Source: Cherax quadricarinatus (taxonomy: Eukaryota > Arthropoda > Malacostraca > Decapoda > Parastacidae). From it: a stretch of DNA of 64,000 bases. The stretch lies in NCBI RefSeq assembly GCF_038502225.1, contig NC_091292.1, positions 50,291,236 through 50,355,235 on the forward strand, read 5' to 3'. Numbering within the stretch: position 1 is the stretch's first letter; the number at the start of each line of letters is the position of its first letter. The translations under genes and the position numbers were made by a program. Below are positions 46,258-57,956 of the stretch, piece by piece. Under the pieces are notes generated by a model that saw nothing but the letters and a program-made list of their open reading frames with translations, was not told the origin of the DNA and made no database searches.

Positions 46258-47988
46258 TAGTACATGAACTTGCAGTAAATGAACTTGTAGCACATGAACT
46301 TGTACATGAACTTGTAGTACATGAACTTGCAGTATATGTTCTTGTTGTACATGAACTTGTTGTACATGAACTTGTTGTACATGAACTTGTAGTACATGAA
46401 CTTGTAGTACATGAACTTGTAGTACATGAACTTGTAGTACATGAACTTGTAGTACATGAACTTGTAGTACATGAACTTGTAGTACATGAACTTGTAGTAC
46501 ATGAACTTGTAGTACATGAACTTGTAGTACATGAACTTGTAGTACATGAACTTGTAGTACATGAACTTGTAGTACATGAACTTGTAGTACATGAACTTGT
46601 AGTACATGAACTTGCAGTACATGAACTTGTAGTATGTGAACTTGTACTACATGTACTTGAAGTACAAGAACTTGTAGTAAATGTACTTGTACATGAACTT
46701 GTAGTACATGAACTTGTACTACATATACTTGTAGTACATATACTTGTAGTATATGAACTTGTACTACATGAACTTGTAGTACATGAACTTGTACATCAAC
46801 TAGTAGCATGTGAACTTGTAGTACGTGAACGTGTACTACATGTACTTGTAGTACATGAACTTGTACTACATGTACTTGTAGTACATATACTTGTACATGA
46901 ACTTGTATTACATAAACTTGCAGTACATGAACTTGTAGTACATGAACTTGTAGTACTTGAACTTGTAGTACATGTACTTGCAGTACATGTACTTTTAGTA
47001 CATACACTTTTAGTACATGTACTTGTAGTACATACACTTTTAGTACATGTACTTGTAGTACATACACTTTTAGTACATGTACTTGTAGTACATGTACTTG
47101 TAGTATATGTAATTGTAGTACATGAACTTGCACATGAACTTGCAGTACATGAACTTGTAGAACATGAACTTGCAGTACATGTACTTGCAGTACATGAAAT
47201 TGTAGTACATGTACTTGTAGTACATGAACAAGTTCATGAACTTGCAGTACATGAACTTGTAGTATATTAACTTGCAGTACATGAACTTGTAGTACATGAA
47301 CTTGTACTTCATGTACTTGTACTACAAGTTCATGTAGTACATGAACTTGTAGTACATGAACTTGTACTACATGTACTTGTAGTACATGTACTTGCAGTAC
47401 ATGAACTTGCAGTACATGAACTTGTAGTACATGAACTTGTACTTCATGTACTTGTACTACAAGTTCATGTAGTACATGAACTTGCAGTACATGAACTTGC
47501 AGTACATGAACTTGCAGTACATGAACTTGCAGTACATGAACTTGCAGTACATGAACTTGCAGTACATGAACTTGCAGTACATGAACTTATAGTATATGAA
47601 CTAGTAGTACATGGAACTTGTAGTACATGAACTTGTAGTACATGAACTTGTAGTACATGAACTTGCAGTACATGAACTTGTAGTACATGAACTTGCAGTA
47701 CATGAACTTGCAGTACATGAACTTGCAGTACATGAACTTGTAGTACATGAACTTGTAGTACATGAACTTGTAGTACATGAACTTGTAGTACATGAACTTG
47801 TAGTACATGAACTTGTAGTACATGAACTTGTAGTACATGAACTTGTAGTACATGTACTTGTAGTACATGTACTTGTAGTACATGAACTTGCAGTACATGA
47901 ACTTGTAGTACATGTACTTGTAGTACATGTACTTGTAGTACATGAACTTGTACATGAACTTGCAGTACATGAACTTGTAGTACATGCT
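46258..47988. repeat. 15-bp satellite array, variable part with inversions
   Basis: Same unit, mostly the AACTTGT variant, with TACTTGT and TTTTAGT variants and inverted joints (near 47325 and 47460). A segment of about 135 bp including an inverted joint is present twice (47286-47350 and 47424-47490), a higher-order repeat. Confidence 0.95.
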
Positions 47989-47989
47989 G

Positions 47990-48289
47990 TCCGATCCCAC
48001 CGCCTTTGAATTATCAAGGTCACTTAGCAGCTTCTTCACCGCCTCTTCGGTTGTATTTCATCCAGCACTTGTTGGTATATCCCATGTTGCTTTACCCCCC
48101 CCCTCCCCCCATATTGACTTCCCGGAGTCCCTTCTGTCTCCACTTTTAATACTTCCTGAAATCTCATGTTGAGCTCCTCACATGCTTCTTGGTCGTTTCT
48201 TGTGAGCTCCCCACCTTCCTTCCTCAGCCTGATTACCTGGTCCTTGACTGTTGTCTTCCTCTTGATGTGGCTATACAACAGACTTGGGT
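47990..48289 (-). pseudogene. LINE RT N-terminal segment, broken at satellite junction
   Basis: Minus strand: SHIKRKTTVKDQVIRLRKEG and NMRFQEVLKVETEGT (48278-48110), then in another frame KKLLSDLDNSKAVGSDS ending at 47990 where the 15-bp repeat begins. Confidence 0.7.
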
Positions 48290-49136
48290 CAGACTTGACT
48301 TCTGATGCTATGTCGTTTTTGTACTGTCATTGCACCTCCCTCCTTATCTGTGCATAGTCGTTTCTGGCTATTCGACTAATATCTCTATTCTCCTGGGTCC
48401 TTTATCTTCTGTACTTTTTCCATTCTCTAGTGCACTTAGCTTTTGCCTCCCTACACCTTTGGGTAAACCAAGGGTTCGTTTTGGTCTTCCCATTATTTCT
48501 GTTGCCCTTGGGAACAAACCTCTCCTCTGCCTCCTTGCATTTTGTAGTCACATAGTCCTCATTTCGTTTACTGATTTTCCTACCAATTCTCTTTCCCATG
48601 AGGTTTTCCAGCACCACATCCAACTTCTTGGCTCTCCATGTTTCGGGACCCCCATGTGGCTCCAGGTTTTCCCAATCTCCCTGTGGTTGAAATCCCCCAT
48701 AACCAGCAACTTTGCTCTGCTGGAGTGAGCTCTTCTTGCCACCTCAGCAAGTGTCCACCATTGCTCTGTTGCTCTCTTTATAATTCTCTCTTGGCCTCCT
48801 GCAGTTCTGTGGTGGATTATACATCACTGCAATGACCACCTTGTGCTCCCCAGACTGAAGTGTACCTACTATGTAGTCCCTTTCTCGTGTCTCGTCTATG
48901 CCTCCCATTTTCTCGAATTTCCATCGGTTTTTTACGAGCAGAGCAACCCCTCCTCCCCCTCTGCCCCTTCTATCTTTCCTCATGATCTGGTTTCCTGGTG
49001 GGAAGATTGCATCTGTTGTCTCCGTGAGTTTTGTTTCTGTAACTGCTATGATGTCTGGAGACTTCTCATTGATTCTTTCTTGCCATTCCTCATATTTATT
49101 CGTTAATCCATCCGCATTTGTGTACCAAACCTTCAA
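48290..49136 (-). pseudogene. LINE apurinic-type endonuclease and linker, frameshifted
   Basis: MKVWYTNADGLTNKYEEWQE, PDIIAVTETKLTE (catalytic ETK) and GGVALLVKNRW (49136-48950), then after a frameshift LLVMGDFNHREIG (GDFN, about 48700), and the linker PWFTQRCREAKAKCTREWKK (48470-48410). The family cleaves target DNA to prime reverse transcription. At least two frameshifts. Confidence 0.75.
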
Positions 49137-49329
49137 CTTCTGTTCTAATACTGCAACTGTGGTCCTGGGGGAATACTGGGGTTGGGAGAGCAGGAGCCCT
49201 AGTGGGGGCCTGTGGGGGGTTGCAGTGAAGGTGGAGGAAGAGCTCCCATAGGGAGTTGCTGTAGGGGTAGGGTTCGTGGTGCATGGGGTGGAAACAGATT
49301 GATCGGTGTGTGATGGTTTGGATTGTTCA

Positions 49330-50373
49330 GTCGCCTTGGGGGTGTCGTGGCTGGAGCCCTTGTGCAGGTGTTTCTGTGGGGTGTGCTTGTCCTTCCACCT
49401 GTTCCTGGGTTATTCTGCTCTCCTTTTTCATTTCCTCCCATTCCTCATTTCGTTTTTGCACTCTCTCTTTCAGTATCATCCTTTCCTCCTGTGCTCTGTC
49501 TCGGTCGAGGTACACGCTCATGAACTCCTGTTTGCCTCTCAGCCGTGCTTTCTCCTGCAGGATCATGGTTTGAGTTGATTCTGCCTTGAAAATTACTTTG
49601 AGAGGCCGATTCCTTTTCTTTGTGAACCACCCAATTCTCCGAAAATTTGCCACCTGGGTCATGTCTCCCTCGCCTATCACCTTCATACCTTCAATCACTT
49701 TTTTCTCCTACTGCTTTCTTTCATCATAAGTTTCCCCTTCAGCTTCGTCTAGCCCATGGACAAAAACTGATCTCTCCCTTTCCACCTCCCACTGTGACTC
49801 CCACTGCATCCTCTGAGGTGTTTTAGTTCCTTCCCGTGGAGTGTTCCTTCCTTCAGTCCCTTCCCTAGTTGTGGCCCCTATGCTCATTGGTTTGTCCTTC
49901 CCGCTCACCTGTTCCTGGCCCCCACAAGTGTCTGGTAAGGTCCCTGCACATGTCCTAGTTCCTTCAATGCCTTCCAACCTCTCATTCTGTCCTAGTGTGC
50001 TCCCTGTCTTTGTTTTGGCCCCATGTGGGTTTGACAGGACCTCTGCATACAGTTTAGCTTCCATGCTCCCTTCAGACCATTTGTCTGTGTCTGATGTAAA
50101 CATTGCTGATGCTACTTCTGTATTATCTTTGTCTCTAGGCTGTTTCAGATTTCTCAGCTCCTCTTCTAATCTCGGTATCTTGGCTTCTGCTACTGTGGCA
50201 TATTGCTCCCACCTTCTGCATTCTGCTGCTAACCTCTCCTCCATCTTCCTTGCAAGCTCATCTAGCCTCCTTCCCCAGTCTTCCTCCCTTTCTTTGAGCT
50301 CTGCCTCCCAGTCCTCCCTCCCAGATTCGTCCTTCGGGCCCTTTGTTCTCATCCTAGTTCTAGGTTGCCCCAT
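49330..50373 (-). pseudogene. LINE ORF1 (coiled coil plus RNA-binding-like domain)
   Basis: Starts MGQPRTRMRTKGPKDESG. Residues 15-75 are strongly charged with heptads (coiled coil), then a Thr/Gly-rich linker; the segment SVFVHGLDEAEGETYDE followed, after one stop, by MTQVANFRRIGWFTKKRNRP and LKVIFKAESTQTMIL looks like an RRM-type fold of LINE ORF1 proteins, and a further charged helix (RAQEERMILKERVQKRNEEW) follows. Such proteins bind LINE RNA. The single in-frame stop at about 49708 splits it. Confidence 0.6.
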
Positions 50374-50379
50374 TGCACC

Positions 50380-50600
50380 ACAGAAGGGGGAGAGATGGTT
50401 AGGGGGAGGAGAATAGATAGTTAGGGGGAGTGGGGATGGATGGTTATGGGGGAGGGGGAGGATGGTTATTGGAGGGGGAGAGGTGGTTGGGGGAGGGGGT
50501 TAGATGGTTTGGGGGAGGGGGTTAGATGGTTTGGGGGAGGGGTTAGATGGTTTGGGGGAGGGGTAGGTGGCTAGGGGGAGGTGGTTAGGGAAGTGTATAT
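50380..50600 (+). repeat. G-rich minisatellite
   Basis: Repeats of a GGGGGAGGGG(G)TTAGATGGTT unit of about 22 bp, with many G4-5 runs spaced a few bases apart. G-quadruplex-prone on the plus strand. It directly precedes the LINE ORF1 start (minus strand), so could be LINE 5' UTR. Confidence 0.8.
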
Positions 50601-50920
50601 GTGCTTGTGTATGTGTGCTTGTGTATGTGTGTGTGCATGTGTGAGAGAGGGATGGGATTAAGGGGGGATGGGGGGAGAAGGATGAGTGACCCTTAGAAGT
50701 GGGAGAGGTGTGTGTGTGTGTGTGTGTGATGGGATTAGAAGGGGAGGGGAGGGGAAAGAAGGCTGAGGGTATAGTGACAACTTGATAATGGGGTCCTTCA
50801 GGTGTGTGTGTGTGTATTCGCCTAGTAGAGGTGTGTATGTATATGTGTGCGTATGTGTGTGTGTTCGTGTGTTTGGCGGAAACTGGTACTAGGGTCTAAA
50901 GCTTCTATAAGTGTCTACCC

Positions 50921-50922
<2 letters not shown>
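50601..50922. other. Stretch with short (GT)n tracts, no gene
   Basis: GT-rich with tracts at 50709-50728 and around 50800-50870. Confidence 0.6.

Positions 50923-50992
<70 letters not shown>
50923..50992. repeat. (GT)n microsatellite
   Basis: About 35 GT units. Confidence 0.97.
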
Positions 50993-50996
<4 letters not shown>

Positions 50997-52035
50997 GAGA
51001 GATGGTTAGGGGGGGTAGGGGAGGGGTTGTTGTGGTTGAAAGATCTGTTATGCCTCTCTGTCGTGTAGGCTCATATTTAGTCCCAGTTGTCTTTCCCAGT
51101 AATGCTACTCTCTCCACTTATTGCCCTTTCTGGATTTAAGTATCAGTTACTGCTGGTTATTATCCTATTCCTTGCTCACATTGAGAAAGGACTTCCTAGT
51201 TTCCTAAGTATTCATACTGCTAATAACTACCGGTAGTAATACTATGTAACCCCTATGTTACCCCTCACTAGTCTGCTCTACACCTCACACTCCCGTCAAC
51301 ACTATCTTCACCTTATCTATGCTATTTCTACCCTAATTCTGGGAATAGCTTGCAGGAGTGAGTGACCAGTATCTAACAGTAATGCAGAGACCAGAATCTG
51401 ACAACTTGCAGCCACAATAGGTGAGCAATACTTGCGCTGGCAGCGGTGCGGTGACAGGTTGCCAGATGCTGATGACGTAGTCATCGTACATAGGCCTTCT
51501 ATCATTATTTTGGAGATCCTTCACCCATGATGTTTATAACCATATGTGCTCATACATCCTGTGTTCCTCACGTGATTTCACTTTTCACTTATGATAGTAT
51601 ACACTTCACTTTGAATAATGGCATCACTGCTTCAGCAGGCCTACTCTGCCACTTTCCCTTATTATATGTTTTATTTTTCCTTTCTCCTTTTGCTTATTAA
51701 CGTTTTCCCTCTCACTGTATGGTGCCCCACATTTCACTTGTTATCCAAACGCTGGTAATTCTTGAACACCCGCTTCCACACTCGCTTTGATCTTTGTATA
51801 TTTGAATCTGTGTGGCAACAGGTGCCTACTAGCCACTACCAATTTGGCACTTTTGAAATATTAATGATTTCAGGCTTCCTCTCGACTTTTTTTTTAACTA
51901 CTAACTTTAGTTATCACTTGTAGGATTGTTCACTGACGTTGTCACTACCACTGATTACTGCTAGCAGTTACTGCACTCCTTAAAAACACTAAGGTACTCG
52001 GAGCCTTGTGCCCCCACGTCTGCACCCACTGGATG

Positions 52036-52037
<2 letters not shown>
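50993..52037. other. Intron stretch without a gene
   Basis: Nothing recognised on either strand. Confidence 0.5.

Positions 52038-52114
<77 letters not shown>
52038..52114. repeat. (GT)n microsatellite
   Basis: About 38 GT units. Confidence 0.97.
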
Positions 52115-52117
<3 letters not shown>

Positions 52118-52399
52118 TCATGTAATTGTGATTGCAGGGGTCCATTCATAACTCCTGGTTCTTACCCCCATGTGTGTGAGTGTGGAGGTGGGTGGGGGGA
52201 GAGAGGGGGTAAGAGGGGAAGAGAAAGAGGGACATTGCTGGTGCTTCAACCGAGTATGGCACTAGGGACTCTTGGTAAAACTGCAAGCAATGGGAATTGC
52301 AGGCTCTACACTATGTCTCCTCTGTGATTACCTTCAAGGTAGATCTCTAAGTGTAGTCAGCAAGACATCCTATTGGGGCAAGTGTTCCACAGGGAAACA

Positions 52400-54600
52400 T
52401 ACTTGGGCTATTGTTATGGAATGTCTCCTTCAAGGAATCACTAATTAATAATCTTGAGGTTAATAATGAAACTGGGAAAAGTGGTCACAAATCAGCTTCA
52501 ATATATCATGGAATTACCAAAATAATTGCAATCAAGACTGTCCCAGACTTCTGCTTGGCCGATTTCATGGGCCTGAGAAATTACAGAAGCAAGCTAAATT
52601 GAAATGACCTGACTATAGGTCAGGTAGGTGGTGTTGGGTGCCAATATGACGTTTTTCAGAGCACAGTTCTAGATGCCCAGATAAATTACGTTCCAAGTAA
52701 TTAGATCAACCAAAAATCATCCCAAATGGATAAACATCTCATTATTCAAAAGAGAGGCATATATAGGCATATCAAGAGAGGGGATAGGCAGTTAAGAAAT
52801 CAATATATTCAATTAAAGAGAGAAATGAAAAAGGGAATAAGAAAAGGTAAAAGAGATTGTGATGCTAAAGTGGCAAGAGATTATAAGACTAACCCAAAAG
52901 GTTTCTTTCAGGTATATAGAAGTAAGATTAGGGACAAAATTGGCCTACTCAAAAATAACTCGGGTCAGGTCACTGAAATGTGTGATTTTTTAACTCGTAT
53001 TTCCTCTTATTTTTTACGCAGGAAGATATTAGCAAAATTCCAGAAATAAATTATGTAGAACAGGACGATAATAAATTATGCACGATTTGTGACATGGTCC
53101 TTAGGCAAATAGATAAATTAAAACCTAACAAATCACCTTGCCCTGGTGAAGTGTTTGCAAGGGTTTTAATGAAATGTGAAGAGGCGCTTAACAAATCTTT
53201 AGCTAACTTTTTCAACATATCACTACAAACTGGCATGGTGCCAGATAAGTGGAAAATGGCAAATGTAATACCTATTTACAAGGCAGGTGACCGGTCCTTA
53301 GCTTCGAACTATAGACCAATAAGTCTAACCTCCATAGTGGGAAAATTTATAGAATCAATAATTGCCGAGGCAATTCGTAGCCATCTTGAAAGGCATAAAT
53401 TGATTAATGAATCTCAGCAAAGCCTTACAAAGAGGCGTTCCTGAATTACTAATTTATTAACTTTTTCACCAAGGTATTTGAGGAGGTAGATCATGGTAAT
53501 GAATATGATGTTGTGTATATGGACTTCAGTAAGGCTTCTGACAGTTCCACATTAGAGGTTATCGAGGAAAATTAAGGCACACGGAATAGGAGAATTTTTT
53601 CCTGGGTAGAGGGGTGACTGACAGATGGGCAGCAGAGAGTTTGCATCAATGGGGAGAAATCAGAGTGGGGGAGCATCATGAATGGTGTTCCACAGGGGTC
53701 AGTGTTGGGCCTTTTGTTGTTCACAATTTATGTAAACGACATTGATGAGGGAAAAAAATAGCGACATAAGCAAGTTTGCTGGTGACACCAAAATAGGTGG
53801 CCTAATTCATTCTTATGAGGACATTAGAGCACTCCAGGAAGATTTGAATAGACTGTTGCAGTGATCGGAGAAGTGGTAGATGCATTTTAATATAGACAAA
53901 TGCAAAGTTGTAAACACTGGACGAGAAAATTACCATGCCAAATATAAACTAAATAATGTAGATCTTAATATTACTGATTGTGAAAAGGATTTGGGAGTTC
54001 TGGCTAGCAGTAATCTAAAACAAGACAATAGTGCAAAACTGTTCACGATAAAGTGAACTTCATATTAAGGAGCATAAATATTAGGAATCCTTAGGTTGAT
54101 CCCATGTATCGGAAATCTTTCCTATGAGGATAGACTGAGGGCCCTGAATCTGCACTCTTTAGAAATGCGTAGAATTAGGGGAAATATGATTAAGGTGAAT
54201 AAATTTAAAACAGGAATAAAGAGAATATAAATAATGTGCTAAAATATCTAGCCAAGACAGCACTCGAAGTAATGGATTTAAGTTGGAAAAACTCAGATTC
54301 AGTAACGGTATAGGAAAGCACTTTAGTAATAGGGTTGTGGATGAGTGGAACAAACTCCCGAGCACTGTCATAGAAGCTAAAACGTTGTGTAGTTTTAAAA
54401 ATAGGTTAAGTAAATACATGAGTGGGTGTGCATGGGTTTAAGTTGGACCTGACTAGCTTGTACTAGCAAGTCTGATGCCGTGCTCCTTCTTTAAGTGGAT
54501 ATGACCTAACCTGACTAGGTGGGGTCATTGATTTAAGCCGGGAAGTGACTTGGACCTGCCTCGCATGGGCCAGTAGGCCTGCTAGGGCGTTCCTTCCTTA
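52400..54600 (+). pseudogene. CR1-like LINE, copy 1 (plus strand)
   Basis: Starts near the end of the endonuclease (INNLEVNNETGKSGHKSAS, SDH-like), linker IKRGDRQLRNQYIQLKREMK (52780-52850), then RT: RQIDKLKPNKSPCPGEVFAR, LQTGMVPDKWKMANVIPIYK (53225-53285), DRSLASNYRPISLTSIVGKF, MDFSKASD (53520), and broken palm and thumb motifs with RRISEMR-type end; C-terminus NRVVDEWNKLPSTVIEAKTL-like, stop around 54440. The 3' UTR ends CTTATGTTCTTATG (54597). Many frameshifts; dead. Confidence 0.85.
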
Positions 54601-54643
54601 TGTTCTTATGAGCTTCAACTCATCCCAGAATAAACCATACCAC

Positions 54644-55050
54644 GGGCGGGCATAGAACCCGCGATCAGAGAGTCTCAAAACTCAAGACCGTCGCGTTAGC
54701 CACTGGACCAGCTAGCCACAATAAGATTCGTCCAACTAGGTATATTTCTAAACCATAGGAAGGTTAGCATAGGCACCACTGTGACCACAAATGCAAGTTT
54801 TTACAGACGAATCTCCAGCTAGCGTGGCCGTGACGAACTCTAGCTCAAGTCCCCTCAAAGCCATTAACATGGCTCACGAAATCGTAATGGTGTAGAAATA
54901 TACTTAGTTGGATGAATCTTATTGTGGCTAGCTGGTCCAGTGGCTAGCGCGACGGTCTGGAGTTTTGAGACTCTCTGATCGCGGGTTCTATCCCCGCCCG
55001 TGGTATGGTTTGTTTGCAATCGTGTCATTACGATTTCGTGAGTCATCCCA
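54644..55050. mobile_element. Inverted pair of tRNA-derived SINEs
   Basis: Plus-strand copy (about 54926-55045) has A box TGGTCCAGTGG and B box GGGTTCTATCC, then a GGTATGGTTTGTTTGCAATC tail. The first copy (54644-54760) is in inverse orientation with the same boxes. The 165 bp between them is unrelated. Confidence 0.8.
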
Positions 55051-55274
55051 GAATCCCATGCATATGCAGAAGACTGTACACTGATATTTACTCATTCAAG
55101 ATGGGAAATGCCAGCTTCTCTAAAGTACATCAATTATCAACTAAGAGCTATGTGAGCATAAGTAAGCTGATGGCAGATAAGATTTGCTCCTGAGAAATCA
55201 CAAATGATGGTCTCTAGGCACCATGATGGTAATGCCTGAGCAATGGTAAGAATAAATGGGAGAGTTGACATCCT
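55051..55274 (+). other. LINE-like fragment shared with 30360-30560
   Basis: AGATTTGCTCCTGAGAA and AATGATGGTCTC blocks occur in both places. No reading frame can be assigned. Confidence 0.45.
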
Positions 55275-57665
55275 TGGTCAAAAGAGAGGCATATATAGGC
55301 AAATCAAAAGAGGAGAGGGGCAATTAAGAAATCAATATATTCAGTTAAAGAGAGAAATAAAAAAGGGAATAAGAAAAGCAGAGAGATTATGAGGTTAAAG
55401 TTGCAAGAGAATCGAAGACTAACCGAAAAGGATTCTTTCAAGTAAACAGAAGTAAGATCAGGGACAAGATAGGCCCACTCAAAAATTACTTGGGTCAGCT
55501 CACAGACAGTGATAAGGAAATGTGTAGAAATTTTAACACATACTTCCATTCAGTTTTTACACAGGAAGATACTAGCGATATTCCAGAAACAATAAATTAT
55601 GTAGAACAGGACGATAAAAAAAACTGCACGATTAGGGTCACAAGTGACATGGTCCATAGGCAAATAGATAAATTAAAACCTAACAAATCCCCAATCCACA
55701 GGGTTCTAAAGGAATGTAAAAAGCAAACCTTTGGCTAATCTTTTCAACATATCACTACAAACTGGCATGGTGCCAGATAAATGGAAAATGGCTAAGGTGA
55801 TACCTATTTTCAAAGCAGGTGACAGGTCCTTAGCTCCGAACTATAGACTAATAAGCTTTACCTACATAGTGGGAAAATTTATGGGATCAATAATTGTCGA
55901 GACAGTTCGTAGCCACCTTGAAAAGCATAAATTAATCAACGAATCTCAGCATGGTTTTACAAATTGAACATTAAAATGGTATAAAATACCGACAGGTTGT
56001 TAGGTAAGACACATATGCAACAGTTAGGTATCTTTATTTCGAAACGTTTCGCCTACACAGTAGGCTTCTTCAGTCGAGTACAGAAAAATTGATAGAAGCA
56101 GAAGAGACTTGAAGATGATTGTTGCAGACTATGGGACAATGCTCTTCTCCAGACTGAGGGACTGACCACCTCAAATCTTTAAGGGTGATGGACTGATTAC
56201 ATCATCTTCAAGTCTCTTCTACTTCTATCAACTTTTCTGTACTCGACTGAAGAAGCCTACTGTGTAGGCTAAACGTTTCGAAATAAAGATACCTAACTGT
56301 TGCATATGTGTCTTACCTAACAACATGGTTTTACAAAGGGGCGTTCCTGCTTTACAAATCTATTAACTTTTTTTACTAAGGTATTTGAGGAGGTAGATCA
56401 TTATAATGAATATGATATTGTGTATATGGATTTCAGTAAGGCTTTTGACAGGGTCCTACATCAGAGACTATTGAGGAAAATTAAGGCACATGGAATAAGA
56501 GGAGAAATTTTTTCCTGGACAGAGGCATGATTGACAAATAGGCAGCAGAGAATTTGCATAAATGGGGTTAAATCAGAGTGGGGAAGCGTCACGAGCGGTG
56601 TTCCATAGGGGTCAGTGTTGGGCCCCCTGTTGTTCACAATCTACATAAACGACATTGATGAGGGCATAAAGAGCGACATAAGCAAGTTTGCCGATGACAC
56701 CAAAATAGGCCGTCGAATTCATTCTGACGAGGACATTAGAGCACTCCAGGAAGATTTGAATAGACTGATGCAGTGGTCAGAGAAGTGGCAGATGCAGTAT
56801 AATATAGACAAATGCAAAGCTCTAAATGTCGGACAGGAAAATAACCATGCCACATATAAACTAAATAATGTAGATCTTAATATTTCGCACTGCGAAAAAG
56901 ATTTAGGAGTCCTGGTTAGCAGTAATCTGAAACCAAGACAACAGTGCATAAATGTTCGCAATAAAGCTACCAGGATCCTTGGCTTCATATCTAGAAGTAT
57001 AAATAATAGGAGTCCTCAAGTTGTTCAGCTCTATATACCCTTGGTTAGGCCTCATTTAGATTATGCTGCACAGCTTTGGTCACCGTATTACAGAATGGAT
57101 ATAAATGCTCTGTAAAACGTACAGAGGATGATGACAAAGTTGATCCCATGTATCAGAAATCTTCCCTAAGAGGATAGACTGAGGGCCCTGAATCTGCACT
57201 CTCTAGAAAGGCGTAGAATTAGGGGGGATATGAATGAGGTGTATAAATGGAAGACAGGAATAAATAAAGAGGATGTAAATAGCGTGCTGAAAATATCTAG
57301 TTTAGACAGGACTCGCAGCAATGGTTTTAAATTGGAAAAATTCAGATTCACAAAGGATATAGGAAAGCACTGGTTTGGTAATAGAGTTGTGGATGAGTGA
57401 AACAAACTCCCGAGTGCAGTTATAGTGGCTAAAACGTTGTGTAGTTTTAAAAATAGGTTAGATAAATGCACGAGTTGGTGTGGGTGGGTGTGAGTTGGAC
57501 CTGACTAGCTTGTGCTACTAGGTCAGTTGCCATGTTCCTTCCTTAAGTGAATGTGACCTGGCCTGACTAGGTTGGGGCATTGGCTTAGGCCGGAAGGATA
57601 CTTGAACCTGCCTCGCATGGGCCAGTAGGCCTGCTGCAGTGTTCCTTTTTTCTTATGTTCTTTTA
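55275..57665 (+). pseudogene. CR1-like LINE, copy 2 (plus strand), split by fold-back insertion
   Basis: Linker and fingers: FNTYFHSVFTQEDTSDIPE, LQTGMVPDKWKMAKVIPIFK (55755-55810), KHKLINESQHGFT to 55963; after the insertion (55964-56323) the frame resumes with HGFTKGRSCFTNLLTFFTK, VYMDFSKAFDRVLHQRLL (56420-56470), GSVLGPLLFTIYINDI, SKFADDTKIGRR (active site, about 56685-56715), CEKDLGVLVSSNLKPRQQC, RPHLDYAAQLWSPYYRMD and the C-terminal RFTKDIGKHWFGNRVVDE. Stops near 56535 and 56607 and a frameshift near 57110. Same family as 31262 and 52400. 3' end (TTTTTTCTTATGTTCTTTTA) at about 57660. Confidence 0.88.
55964..56323. mobile_element. 360-bp fold-back element with 14-bp target duplication
   Basis: Flanked by CATGGTTTTACAAA on both sides (55950-55963 and 56324-56337), a piece of the interrupted LINE. 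Ends are inverted copies of the Penelope-type terminus (outer arms about 130 bp): minus-strand core CTGAAGA, hairpin GCCTACTGTGTAGGC, GAAACGTTTC (56073 to 56041) and plus-strand core near 56233-56275 with the first A of GAAA changed to T. The middle is about 90 bp and non-coding. Confidence 0.8.
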
Positions 57666-57786
57666 TTTTCAAAACTATTTACTTATGAGACTTGACTGTA
57701 TTATATTCCTCTCGATCATGGACTTGCTACTACAACTAGAAACTTAATTTATAAATCTTTGAAATTGCTAAAGGGACAACTAGCCA

Positions 57787-57836
<50 letters not shown>
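57787..57836. repeat. (TTA)n tail of LINE
   Basis: About 17 TTA units before the RTE-like 3' end on the minus strand. Confidence 0.9.
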
Positions 57837-57838
<2 letters not shown>

Positions 57839-57956
57839 ACACATCGGCCGATTCCCACCAAGGCAGGGTGGCCCGAAAAGGAAAAACTTTCATCATTCAC
57901 TCCATCACTGTCTTGCCAGAGGGGTGCTTTACACTACAGTTATAAAACCGCAACAT
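57837..57956 (-). mobile_element. RTE-like LINE 3' end, left of piggyBac insertion
   Basis: Same 3' end as 43505-43625 up to GCAACATT, where the sequence switches to the transposon. The rest of the LINE resumes at 60799. Confidence 0.85.

Larger units (their letters stand above)
44709..50400 (-). mobile_element. CR1-like LINE (second family) split by satellite and gypsy insertion
   Basis: Minus strand: ORF1 (50373-49330), endonuclease (49136 to about 48400), linker and RT N-terminus to KKLLSDLDNSKAVGSDS (47990), then 3.2 kb of foreign tandem repeat and LTR sequence, then the next RT segment PLTTIFKTSIETGLLPEVWK (44790-44709), which runs into the gap. Only about 15 residues are missing across the insertion, so it was one element. 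Confidence 0.75.

Noticed and set aside
44742..47133. Six-frame ORFs of 250-361 residues with five-residue repeats
   Set aside because: A 15-bp tandem unit without stop codons is open in several frames at once; not genes.
44826..47988. CRISPR-like array
   Set aside because: Units are contiguous 15-bp tandem repeats with no unique spacers, in a eukaryotic intron.
50905..51139. Cys-Val and Thr-His repeat ORFs in (GT)n
   Set aside because: Microsatellite artefacts, also at 51945-52145.
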